Assembly: GCA_030064795.1 (NCBI GenBank)
Contig: JASJEI010000022.1
Span: 1 to 49,944, forward strand
Length of the DNA: 49,944 nucleotides
Direction of reading: 5' to 3'
DNA from: Pleurocapsa sp. MO_226.B13
GTDB lineage: Bacteria > Cyanobacteriota > Cyanobacteriia > Cyanobacteriales > Xenococcaceae
In this document: positions 42,662 through 49,845 of the stretch, in pieces
Numbering within the stretch: position 1 is the first letter of the stretch
Layout of the letters: each line of letters begins with the position of its first letter
The notes under the pieces: model-generated
What the model was told of the DNA's origin: nothing
The model's database searches: none
What the model saw: only the letters and a program-made list of their open reading frames with translations
Program-made: the position numbers and the translations under genes

Positions 42662-43009
42662 ATGGCTAGACGCACATCTCAATCTTTAATGCAGAAAATC
42701 TTTGCCGATGCTGACGAACGCAGACATAAAGCTATTTACTATGTAGCTAAAGAAGTATCTGGTCGAGCTTTATCTAGAGTCCACAAGGACAAAGGTAAAA
42801 AGTTCAACTGGGATGCTTTTGGCAAAAAGTTCGAGCAAAGCTACGGTAAATATTCTGCTGATGAGTTACTTGCTGAAATCTTAGAAAATGTCTATTGGCT
42901 TACTAGCGAAGCTGAAGTTATGGAGCTTTATTTCCGCTATATGCGTGACATTGATAAAGCTACTAGCAAGCAGAAAGAATCTGAAAGTGACGATTTAGAT
43001 TTTAGCTAG
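42662..43009 (+). CDS. Plasmid-type small protein, distant paralogue of the 35770 product
   Basis: I chose the ATG at 42662, which begins MARRTSQSLMQKIF; the alternative at 42647 overlaps the probable ribosome site (ATGGAGA). The 115-residue protein has a basic start, FNWDAFGKKFEQSYGKYSADELL in its middle, similar to FSWDTWNKIFAKIF...YSPE in the 202-aa protein, and an acidic end (SESDDLDFS). Both genes point the same way between minus-strand operons. A terminator hairpin follows the stop. Confidence 0.7.
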   Translation: MARRTSQSLMQKIFADADERRHKAIYYVAKEVSGRALSRVHKDKGKKFNWDAFGKKFEQSYGKYSADELLAEILENVYWLTSEAEVMELYFRYMRDIDKATSKQKESESDDLDFS

Positions 43010-43038
43010 ATTCCCATAGCTGCGTAACATATTTATTC

Positions 43039-43061
43039 AAAGACCTTAACCGGTCTTTTTT
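43039..43061. terminator. Rho-independent terminator between convergent genes
   Basis: AAAGACC (43039-43045) pairs with GGTCTTT (43052-43058) around a TTAACC-type loop and runs into a T-tract. Confidence 0.85.
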
Positions 43062-43063
43062 TT

Positions 43064-43750
43064 CTATTGAGCTTCAGCTAATAAGCCACCACATACAGCT
43101 ACTACTACAGCTTGAGTGCGATTTTTTAAGCCCAGTTTTTTCACAATTCCAGAGATATAGTTGCGTACTGTATGAGAGCTAATACACATACTCTGTCCGA
43201 TTTCTTGATAATCCTTTCCAGCAATCAAATGCTTAAGAGCATCTAATTCTTTCGGTGCGAGTAAATCCAATCCTGTCGATGATACAGGCAACAGTAAATT
43301 ACTCGATAATAGATGGCTGGTTTTGGGATGGACGTAAATACTTCCTTCATAACTATTGGCTATAGCTAACAGCAGTTTAGAGATATCACCATCTTCCAAG
43401 TAATAACTTGCAGAAATAGAGTAGACTTTTAATACAGTTTCACGCTCTATTTGTTGTCCGCATACAATTAGTCTAGATTCAGGTGACTGTTCTTTTAATT
43501 GTTTATTAAGTTCAAAATTGCTGCTTACTAAATATTCTAAATCTAAAATAATTACATCTGGTTTTGACCGTTGCGCCATTCTCAAACCTTTAAACGAATC
43601 GGCACAATCATATATAGTCAAAGAGCTTTGCTGTGATAGTATTTTGCACAACCCCAATCTTTGAAAAGGATCGCGTTTGATTAACAAAACTGTAGCCTTT
43701 GGCAAATTAAAGCTGCAATTGGTGCTTTGATTAACTGCTATCTGATTCAT
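43064..43750 (-). CDS. NarL-type response regulator, atypical receiver
   Basis: The 228-residue protein has a receiver (VLLIKRDPFQRLG, DVIILDLEYL with the acceptor Asp) and a LuxR helix-turn-helix (LDALKHLIAGKDYQEIGQSM, ISSHTVRNYISGIVKKLGLK). At the usual Lys position it has YYLEDGD, and the first acidic pair reads KRD, so phospho-switching may be impaired. The family matches the response regulator at 26799-27476. Confidence 0.85.
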   Translation of the reverse strand: MNQIAVNQSTNCSFNLPKATVLLIKRDPFQRLGLCKILSQQSSLTIYDCADSFKGLRMAQRSKPDVIILDLEYLVSSNFELNKQLKEQSPESRLIVCGQQIERETVLKVYSISASYYLEDGDISKLLLAIANSYEGSIYVHPKTSHLLSSNLLLPVSSTGLDLLAPKELDALKHLIAGKDYQEIGQSMCISSHTVRNYISGIVKKLGLKNRTQAVVVAVCGGLLAEAQ

Positions 43751-44070
43751 AACTTTTAAATATTAATTATTGCTCGTATTAAGCAAATAGGTTTTCTTGT
43801 TTTTGATGCTTTTGTTGGCTCGGTTAATACAATCATAAACTTGGATAATATCAAGGTCTATTCCCAATATTAATAGTACAAATTGATGAGATCTAACGAT
43901 CAGTATCTATCAAGGAGCGGTGCAAAGAAGAGCTGAGTAATAATACAGCTACTTATGCATAAGCTTCTCAAATGCCCAGCTCAGTCTTAACCTAACGGTA
44001 GAGCTTGTCGATCCTGGTAAGTTAGAAACAAACACGGTCGTCTCTATGAATCGAACAAGAATATTTACTC
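43751..44070. other. Divergent intergenic region
   Basis: This AT-rich stretch lies between the response regulator and the zeta-like toxin gene. A weak partial dyad (AGCTGAG at ~43932, CAGCTCAG at ~43978) is present. I see no gene and no convincing tRNA. Confidence 0.45.
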
Positions 44071-44640
44071 ATGCCTGAAATATACGTCTTTGGTGGCTGT
44101 AACGGGTCAGGAAAGACAACTTTAGCTACCGCAATTTTATCCTCAATAGACAATCAGATTGAATTTGTCAACGCCGATATCATTGCTGCCGAACTTAACC
44201 CCAATAATGTTGATGCTGCTGCTATTCAAGCTAGTAGGTTGATGCTGGAAAGAATTAACACTCTATCTCGACAGGGTAGGGATTTTGCCTTCGAGACTAC
44301 ATTAGCAGCCCGAACTTTTGCTAAGTTCTTAAGAGAGTGCAAAGCCAATGGCTATAGAATTAACTTAGTGTATGTCTGGTTAGAAAGTGCAGAATTAGCA
44401 GTCAGTCGAGTAGCAAGAAGAGTAGCATCTGGAGGTCATAATATTCCAGAAGCTATAATAAGTAGAAGATACGAGCGAGGTAGAAGAAATTTTGTCGAAC
44501 TTTATCTTCCAATTGCAGATCGCTTTCAAGCATATGACAACTCTGGAGATGAAAATAGTCTAATTGCTTATCGTTCTGACCCAGAACAAGAAATTACCGT
44601 TATCAAACCAGATATTTGGAATCAGATTGTTGAGTTATGA
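44071..44640 (+). CDS. Zeta-toxin-like P-loop kinase
   Basis: The 189-residue protein has Walker A GGCNGSGKTT (residues 8-17), VNADIIAAELNP and the FAFETTLAARTF segment (~72-83) that corresponds to the ETTL/substrate region of zeta toxins. These phosphorylate UDP-N-acetylglucosamine or related sugars in characterised members. The downstream 67-residue gene overlaps it by four bases. Order and partner differ from epsilon-zeta. Confidence 0.85.
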   Translation: MPEIYVFGGCNGSGKTTLATAILSSIDNQIEFVNADIIAAELNPNNVDAAAIQASRLMLERINTLSRQGRDFAFETTLAARTFAKFLRECKANGYRINLVYVWLESAELAVSRVARRVASGGHNIPEAIISRRYERGRRNFVELYLPIADRFQAYDNSGDENSLIAYRSDPEQEITVIKPDIWNQIVEL

Positions 44641-44840
44641 AAAAAATAGATTTTTCTCCTGAAAATATTAGTGCATTATTTCAAAAAGCCGTAGATGAAG
44701 CGATCGAACAGCACCGAATTAAGGGTGAATCGATAGCCATCGGCGAAAACGGCAAAGTAAAAATCGTTCCCCCAGAAGAAATTACTCCTCTAGCAGAAAA
44801 GCTTAGACAGAGAGAAGCCCAAAAACAAGCTCAGTCTTGA
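44637..44840 (+). CDS. Small partner (putative antitoxin) of the zeta-like kinase
   Basis: The 67-residue protein (ISALFQKAVDEAIEQHRIKG, then AIGENGKVKIVPPEEITPLA) overlaps the kinase stop by an ATGA, so the two are translationally coupled. Not recognised as epsilon. It is the natural antitoxin candidate by position and size. Its end overlaps the convergent ParM-like gene by 10 bases. Confidence 0.65.
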   Translation: MKKIDFSPENISALFQKAVDEAIEQHRIKGESIAIGENGKVKIVPPEEITPLAEKLRQREAQKQAQS

Positions 44841-46063
44841 GTAACACCAGCCATTTTTCTCGATTGGGTTGAGTTTTTAGGAGTATACCTGGCAAAGTCT
44901 CTAAATAAACCCCAGGCATCGGCGAATCTCAATGGTAGTTGCTGCTGTTCAAATCTTTCTAATCCAACTTCACTCAGATTCAATTCAGATTGAAGCTCTC
45001 GCTCCATCTTCTCTGTCGAATTAACTTCTATATCTGGATATTTACCTAATAAATAGTCGCTTAATTCCTGTCTAAAGAATCCCGACGTACCGCCAGTGTA
45101 AATTAATTCATTTAGATGTCTTTTAGTTGGAAGAACCTCATTGAGCCAAGCTTCAATCAATTGCCAATATTCTTTTCTCGAATTGGCGATCGCCGTTTCA
45201 ATACTTTTTTTCTCTGCTTCTGCCCTCTGTTTATCCCTAGACTTTACCAACTCTTCTACCAAGAGAGTAGTCACGCTTCTTTCTTCTCCCAATGCAGTTT
45301 GATGATTGATAAAATTTTCTTGGTATGTATGAATGGCAGATTGAATGTCATCTCTACTCAAGCCCGATGTTTGTTTGATTATGCGATCGCTAAAGTTGTA
45401 AAATCCTAGATTAGTGGTTTCACTGCGATCGACACTCAGCGTACCATCTTTAAATAGAAGTAGACTGGTATTGCGATAGCCAAACATCAATACTGCTAAT
45501 GTTTGAGATTGAACGCTATCTCTTGGCTTGCTCTTAAACAGGTGGGATGCGATGCCCAGCCCCTCTGGTGAGAATCGATATTTCTGCAAATCTACTTGAT
45601 AAGTATCTCCCTGAAACTCAAACTCTTGTACCTCGCTTCTTAACTCTTTTTCCATTGCTGGGCTATTGCTTATTTCCCCATAGGGCAGTAGTACAGCTAA
45701 ATCTAATTTGAGAGTCTTAGATAGCTTTTCTTTAAGAGCGATCGCACCAACTATCGCTAAAATTTTGGGGACTATGGATTCGTATTTTAAAGATTTAATA
45801 CTAGTTGAAGCTCGATATTCTTGGGCTAGCCTGCCTACCAGATAACAAGAGTAATCCTCCGTTTGCAGCCATGCATTATCTTCAGGCTTACCAAATTCAC
45901 TGCTTTTGTTAAAGTTGGTTACTAGATCCCCATCGAGCTTGAGTATCTCTGAACTCATAATCAGATGTTTGAGTTGACCTTTTCTTCCCACTCGATACAG
46001 TACCTTACTCAAACTCGTACCAGGATCGCAAATTAAAGTTAATTTGGATGTTCGTGTATTCAT
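44831..46063 (-). CDS. ParM-like actin-family ATPase
   Basis: The 410-residue protein has actin-fold landmarks: ICDPGTSLSKVLYRV (phosphate 1), LAVLMFGYRNTSLLLF (phosphate 2) and NELIYTGGTSGFFRQEL (adenosine loop), and it belongs to the bacterial plasmid-segregation group. It would polymerise and push plasmid copies apart. The 225-aa gene 61 bases upstream is a candidate adaptor, and the GCTTAA-rich region beyond it a candidate centromere. Confidence 0.82.
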   Translation of the reverse strand: MNTRTSKLTLICDPGTSLSKVLYRVGRKGQLKHLIMSSEILKLDGDLVTNFNKSSEFGKPEDNAWLQTEDYSCYLVGRLAQEYRASTSIKSLKYESIVPKILAIVGAIALKEKLSKTLKLDLAVLLPYGEISNSPAMEKELRSEVQEFEFQGDTYQVDLQKYRFSPEGLGIASHLFKSKPRDSVQSQTLAVLMFGYRNTSLLLFKDGTLSVDRSETTNLGFYNFSDRIIKQTSGLSRDDIQSAIHTYQENFINHQTALGEERSVTTLLVEELVKSRDKQRAEAEKKSIETAIANSRKEYWQLIEAWLNEVLPTKRHLNELIYTGGTSGFFRQELSDYLLGKYPDIEVNSTEKMERELQSELNLSEVGLERFEQQQLPLRFADAWGLFRDFARYTPKNSTQSRKMAGVTQD

Positions 46064-46124
46064 GTTTGTATGCTTAATAAATTTTGGTTAACTATTTGCC
46101 AAAAAATTACAGTATGAGGACTTT

Positions 46125-46802
46125 CTAACCCCTAACCTCTTCTTCTCCAGAATCTCGACCGCTACCGCCTTTTAATTGAGAAGCCAAATCTCCCAGAAGT
46201 TGTCGGTCGATTATGTCTTCTTGCTTAGTGGTATATTTATTCCACAAATCCCATTGCGCTTCCGTCCAATCTTCATCGTCAATTGGCTGCATTTCAACTA
46301 ATTTATCTTTTGCCGACCAGACCGAAGAGGAACTATCGACTATCTCTATAAGCATTTGCTCGAACTCTTCTAATTCTTTGGCTCTTGCTGCTAGTTCTTG
46401 AGGTGCTAGTTTTCCTGTCTCTGCCCTGGCTGCCTCCGAAGATAAAGTATTTGTATTTAATGGAAGATCGGTTGTCAGAGGCAGAGCGCGTTCAATTTGA
46501 GGTAGAGAATAAACCTTTGGATAAGCAGGTGTAGGTTCATTTAATCCCCAGAGTTCTCTAATCACTCTTGCCCATGTCTCACATTTAATTGCACACTCAA
46601 TTGCAATAGCTCGATTTGATGGATCGTTAGTTTCTAGTACTAATGGTAGGAATCGAGCAAATAGCATTTCAATAGCTAAATCTCTGCTACTACAGTTCGA
46701 TGGTATTTTTTGCATATAGTCAATTATTCGACCCAACCAGCTATTACTAGGGCATCGAATATCTAAACCATCCATTACTTTTAATCTTTTTGTTCCTGAC
46801 AT
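46125..46802 (-). CDS. Hypothetical protein upstream of the ParM-like gene
   Basis: The 225-residue protein is mainly helical (SWLGRIIDYMQKIPSNCSSR, ALAIECAIKCETWARVIREL, ARAKELEEFEQMLIEIVDSS) and has an acidic/Gly-rich end (GGSGRDSGEEEVRG). It is not recognised. Its place directly before the ParM-like gene and after an AT-rich intergenic region suggests an adaptor or centromere-binding role, though classic ParR is smaller and downstream of parM. Confidence 0.6.
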   Translation of the reverse strand: MSGTKRLKVMDGLDIRCPSNSWLGRIIDYMQKIPSNCSSRDLAIEMLFARFLPLVLETNDPSNRAIAIECAIKCETWARVIRELWGLNEPTPAYPKVYSLPQIERALPLTTDLPLNTNTLSSEAARAETGKLAPQELAARAKELEEFEQMLIEIVDSSSSVWSAKDKLVEMQPIDDEDWTEAQWDLWNKYTTKQEDIIDRQLLGDLASQLKGGSGRDSGEEEVRG

Positions 46803-47314
46803 TTTCTGTTTATTGTTATAAAAAACAACTAATAATCAAATCAATAATTTTTTAGGCTACAAAGTAATCGCTAAATTGCTTTACTAAATCGATAAATTAT
46901 TATTGAGTAATGATAAAGGTAGCTTAAGAACAACAAGAGAGCTTAAACGATCCCTATCTTGCACTTAAGACCTTCTTTTTGCAGAATATCACGCTTATTT
47001 TTAGCTGACCATTCCCAAAATTAACTATTTTGAAAATGACATTCTGATAATTTAAGGTACAATCTATGGATATAAAATGTACTTGAAATATGCTTAAATT
47101 ATCATTTTATGGCATAATATTTGAAGCGATAGCTTAATATTTATGTGTTATTATTGTTAGGCAAGCAGTGTCTTTGTACGTACTTTTAACAGTTAAGTAT
47201 TAATCATCTTAAGCAACGACTATGCTTGTTAGGGGCGTCCCCCTAAAACCCCCAACAAAAATTATTTGATACCCTTTTTTATCTCTTGGTATTTAAGTTT
47301 TATCTTGACGTTCG
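46803..47314. promoter_or_regulatory. AT-rich control region with GCTTAA repeats and oriT-like hairpins
   Basis: This 512-base gap separates the partition-type genes (minus) from mobC-relaxase (plus). CTTAA-centred repeats occur at about 46921, 46937, 46963, 47095, 47133 and 47208, which could be a centromere. The oriT-like part is listed separately. No gene is seen. Confidence 0.45.
47211..47256 (+). promoter_or_regulatory. Putative oriT
   Basis: Two hairpins lie close to mobC: AAGCA-N7-TGCTT (47211-47227) and TTAGGGG-CGTC-CCCCTAA (47229-47246), followed by AACCCCCAAC. Inverted repeats with a G/C-run just upstream of mobC-relaxase genes are the usual setting of a nick site. The exact nick base cannot be named from sequence alone. 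Confidence 0.5.
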
Positions 47315-47701
47315 ATGAGCAAACTCAAAAATAATTATCGCCACCAAAAAGAATTTAAAGCAGCACGAATAGATATTAGAGCCACACCTACCGAGAAAGC
47401 ACAATTACAAGTTAAAGCCAAAGCTTCAGGTATGAGTCTGGGTGAGTATCTGATTACTGCTGGTTTGAACAGAAATTTGAACAGAAAGATGACCGAAGTA
47501 ACAAAGGCGATCGATAAAGCTCTATATCTAGAACTCTGTCGTCAGGGTAACAATCTCAACCAGTTAGCTGGCATACACAATACTCAAGCAGCTTCTAGTA
47601 AGAATTCAAAACTGCATCCCGATGACAGAGCAATGCTAGAAAGAATTTACAATCTACTGCGCCAAACCTTGAACCAGTTACAGGAGAGAAAAGTAAATTG
47701 A
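47315..47701 (+). CDS. mobC: MobC-like relaxosome protein
   Basis: The 128-residue protein has the MobC pattern: RIDIRATPTEKAQLQVKAKA (ribbon-helix-helix type DNA binding), SGMSLGEYLITAGLNR, and LELCRQGNNLNQLAGIHNTQ (the RQGNNLNQLA signature). It would bind oriT and help the relaxase open DNA. Its TGA overlaps the TTG start of the relaxase gene. Confidence 0.85.
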   Translation: MSKLKNNYRHQKEFKAARIDIRATPTEKAQLQVKAKASGMSLGEYLITAGLNRNLNRKMTEVTKAIDKALYLELCRQGNNLNQLAGIHNTQAASSKNSKLHPDDRAMLERIYNLLRQTLNQLQERKVN

Positions 47702-49224
47702 TTGGCAAAATTATCACTGGTAGCAACTTTGATGGCTTATTTGAGTATCTGTTCAAAGATGGCAAAGAAGCTGAGATTATTGGTGGCGATCGCATATTAC
47801 TCGAACCCGATGCCAAAGAACTTGCCAGTCAGTTCGACTGGATTGCCAGCACCAGACCTACTACCAAGAAACCTGTTAAACATTTGAGTATTGGTTTTGC
47901 TCCTGCCGACGGGGAAGTAGATAATTCTACCAAGCTGGCAATCTCTGAAGCGATAGTTAACAAGCTAGGCTATACCAACAATCAGTGGGTAGCGATCGTC
48001 CACGGCAGAAACGACCCTGGACACGATTGGCAACACGACCACGATCATCTGCACATCGTTATCAATGGGATCGATCTTAATGGCGATCGCGTTTCAGACA
48101 GTTTCGATAAAATCCGCTTGGAACAAATTCTCAGAGAATTAGAAGCAGAACATAACCTCACTGAAGTTATATCCAGTCATAAATGCGACCGTCAAAGACC
48201 AAAAACCAAGCAGTTACAACGCTATCAAAGAGAGAGCAAAGAATACGCGCAGCAACAAAGAGATACACCACCAGAAATTCCTATAATGGCAAAGCTAGAG
48301 GCTGCGATCGATTTTGCCAGTCGAGATAAACCGACCATGACCTCGTTTATAGGCAGAATGCAGCAGTTAGGGATCGACGTGCGACCCTATATCAGCGATA
48401 AAGGTCGAAAGCGCATTAGCTATCGCTTGGGAGATTTTAAAGTCAGAGGTAGTAAGCTACATAACGGTAGTTTTCCTAAGTTACTTTCAGAGCGAGGCAT
48501 CGATTTTGATGAGGTTAGAGATATTCCTGCAATTAAAGCTGCATATCAAGGTAGATCGGTAGAAATAGACAATAAGCAGTCGCTGTCTTGGAAACAGGTC
48601 GATCTTGACTATTGGCTACCAGAATCTCTCAAAGCGTCAGCTAACGCTCATTCGACTAAGAAAGTTCAGGAAATACTAGACCCGAAACAGTGGGATAATC
48701 TACAAGAGACACTACTCACTCGCTATGGTATTCCAGAATATATATCTGCTGGTTTAAATGAGGCTAACTTACTCAGTGCTAATGAAACAGGAGAACCAAT
48801 TTGGCACAAACGCAGCCTATTGGGTAGCAAAGTTTCTCACTTTTGGTTTGAGATAAATGGTAATAACGATCCAGTTAAAAAATTAGCGATCGCTAATTCT
48901 CCCATAGAAGCTGTATCTGCTTATTTAGTCGAGAGATTGGTAAATCAAAGGAACTCTCCCTGTTTGTATTTGAGCTTAGATCGCTCAGAACAACTTACAG
49001 AAATTGATTTGACCAAATTTAGCACTGTAGTTGTTAATAGTAGTGACAAACAGTTAGTTTTAGATATCGTTCCTAATTTAGCTATAGAGAAAAACATTAA
49101 AAGTTGGCAGCAAAGTTGGTTAACTTATTGGAACGAAGTCCAAGCAACCTTAAAGCCAGAAGCTCAGAAGAACAACACAGCAATAGAGAGGCAATCTAAA
49201 CATACTAAACAATTGGAGCCATAA
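47698..49224 (+). CDS. mobA: MobA/VirD2-like relaxase with a degenerate Toprim-like C-terminus
   Basis: The 508-residue protein starts at a TTG (47698) with AGGAG 10 bases upstream, coupled to mobC. It has MIGKIITGSNFDGLFEYLFK (Tyr ~17, candidate nicking residue), KPVKHLSIGFAPADGE, and the metal triad in HDWQHDHDHLHIVINGIDL (~106-118). The middle (~200-290) is a helical linker (GRMQQLGIDVRPYISDKGRK). The C-terminal part (KKLAIANSPIEAVSAYLVER, LYLSLDRSEQL) lines up with the Toprim region of the primase at 36468-37757 (VESPIDAIS, ISIDGAG), but the catalytic Glu is Asn here. It nicks oriT and leads the strand through the coupling protein. Confidence 0.87.
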   Translation: MIGKIITGSNFDGLFEYLFKDGKEAEIIGGDRILLEPDAKELASQFDWIASTRPTTKKPVKHLSIGFAPADGEVDNSTKLAISEAIVNKLGYTNNQWVAIVHGRNDPGHDWQHDHDHLHIVINGIDLNGDRVSDSFDKIRLEQILRELEAEHNLTEVISSHKCDRQRPKTKQLQRYQRESKEYAQQQRDTPPEIPIMAKLEAAIDFASRDKPTMTSFIGRMQQLGIDVRPYISDKGRKRISYRLGDFKVRGSKLHNGSFPKLLSERGIDFDEVRDIPAIKAAYQGRSVEIDNKQSLSWKQVDLDYWLPESLKASANAHSTKKVQEILDPKQWDNLQETLLTRYGIPEYISAGLNEANLLSANETGEPIWHKRSLLGSKVSHFWFEINGNNDPVKKLAIANSPIEAVSAYLVERLVNQRNSPCLYLSLDRSEQLTEIDLTKFSTVVVNSSDKQLVLDIVPNLAIEKNIKSWQQSWLTYWNEVQATLKPEAQKNNTAIERQSKHTKQLEP

Positions 49225-49247
49225 CCCATATTTACGGTATTAACAAC

Positions 49248-49590
49248 TCATACGCTACTTTTAAGATACTGTTCTAGAGCCTCGTTAACTAACTTGTTTA
49301 AATTGATTCCCTTTTGTTTGGCTGCAATCGCTACTCGTCGAGTAGCGATCGCTACCAGTTCTGATATTGAAACTGCCCTTGAAAGGCTGCTCTGGTTCAA
49401 TATTTTGAGTATGAGCAAGCTCTAAGTAATCCTCTACTGCTTCATGAAAGCTATTTTGTAAAGATTCTACATCATAACCCTCATAACTAATAAGACTGCG
49501 AATATACTCTACTCGACCATAGAAAATTTTGTCTTCATCATTGTAATTTACCGAGCCTAGATAGCCTTTGTATTCCATTAAGTTCTTCAT
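49248..49590 (-). pseudogene. hicB-like antitoxin gene, frameshifted
   Basis: From the ATG at 49588-49590 the start (MEYKGYLGSVNYNDEDKIFY, SYEGYDVESLQNSFHEAVED, PFKGSFNIRTGS) is a standard HicB fold. After GSDRYST the ribbon-helix-helix tail continues in another frame (RRVAIAAKQKGINLNKLVNE, ALEQYLKS) to a TGA at 49248. The total of 343 bases is one more than a multiple of three. The break lies in a 23-base perfect hairpin (ATCGCTACTCG-A-CGAGTAGCGAT, ~49333-49355). The unshifted frame ends at 49285 with a missense tail. HicB normally neutralises HicA. Confidence 0.75.
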
Positions 49591-49775
49591 ATCAACTCTT
49601 CCCCTGATAAAATCTCAATTATTTGTTCTATTTGATATCTTTTTAAAATGTTGCCAGGATGAGGTTTGTGAAGAGTAATAACGATACTCTCGGCATTAAC
49701 AAATCTTCTTCTCGAACCACCTGTTTTTCCCGTTTTAATCTCTGTAAATCCTAGTCCAATTAATAGCGATGTCGC
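49587..49775 (-). pseudogene. hicA-like toxin gene, N-terminus replaced by a repeat
   Basis: On the minus strand the frame reads LLIGLGFTEIKTGKTGGSRR, RFVNAESIVITLHKPHPGN and ILKRYQIEQIIEIL, ending in a TGA that overlaps the hicB ATG (ATGA). This is the C-terminal two-thirds of HicA, with the HKPHPGN segment that carries the catalytic His in the family. The start codon and first ~10 residues are absent: a dispersed repeat (49785-49845) occupies that position. Confidence 0.7.
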
Positions 49776-49784
49776 GACTCGCGC

Positions 49785-49845
49785 ATTCCCTTGCGTCTTA
49801 CGCCGATATGCGAAGCGGTATCCTTTAGGACGCGGGGTCGCTCGT
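49785..49845. repeat. Compound dispersed repeat at the hicA/transposase junction
   Basis: It contains CATTCCCTTGCGTC, then the exact reverse complement of the 24-mer at 16015-16038 (49806-49829), then GACGCGGGGTCGCTCG. The outer parts also occur at 39470-39500. It sits between a 5'-truncated hicA and a 5'-truncated transposase-like gene. Confidence 0.75.

Noticed and set aside
43960..44060. Possible tRNA (GGTAGAGC and ATCGAAC-like pieces)
   Set aside because: No cloverleaf could be drawn with a proper acceptor stem and anticodon loop.
46803..47314. CRISPR array or plasmid iterons of fixed length
   Set aside because: Repeats here are only 5-6 bases, irregularly spaced, with no direct repeat of CRISPR length anywhere in the window.
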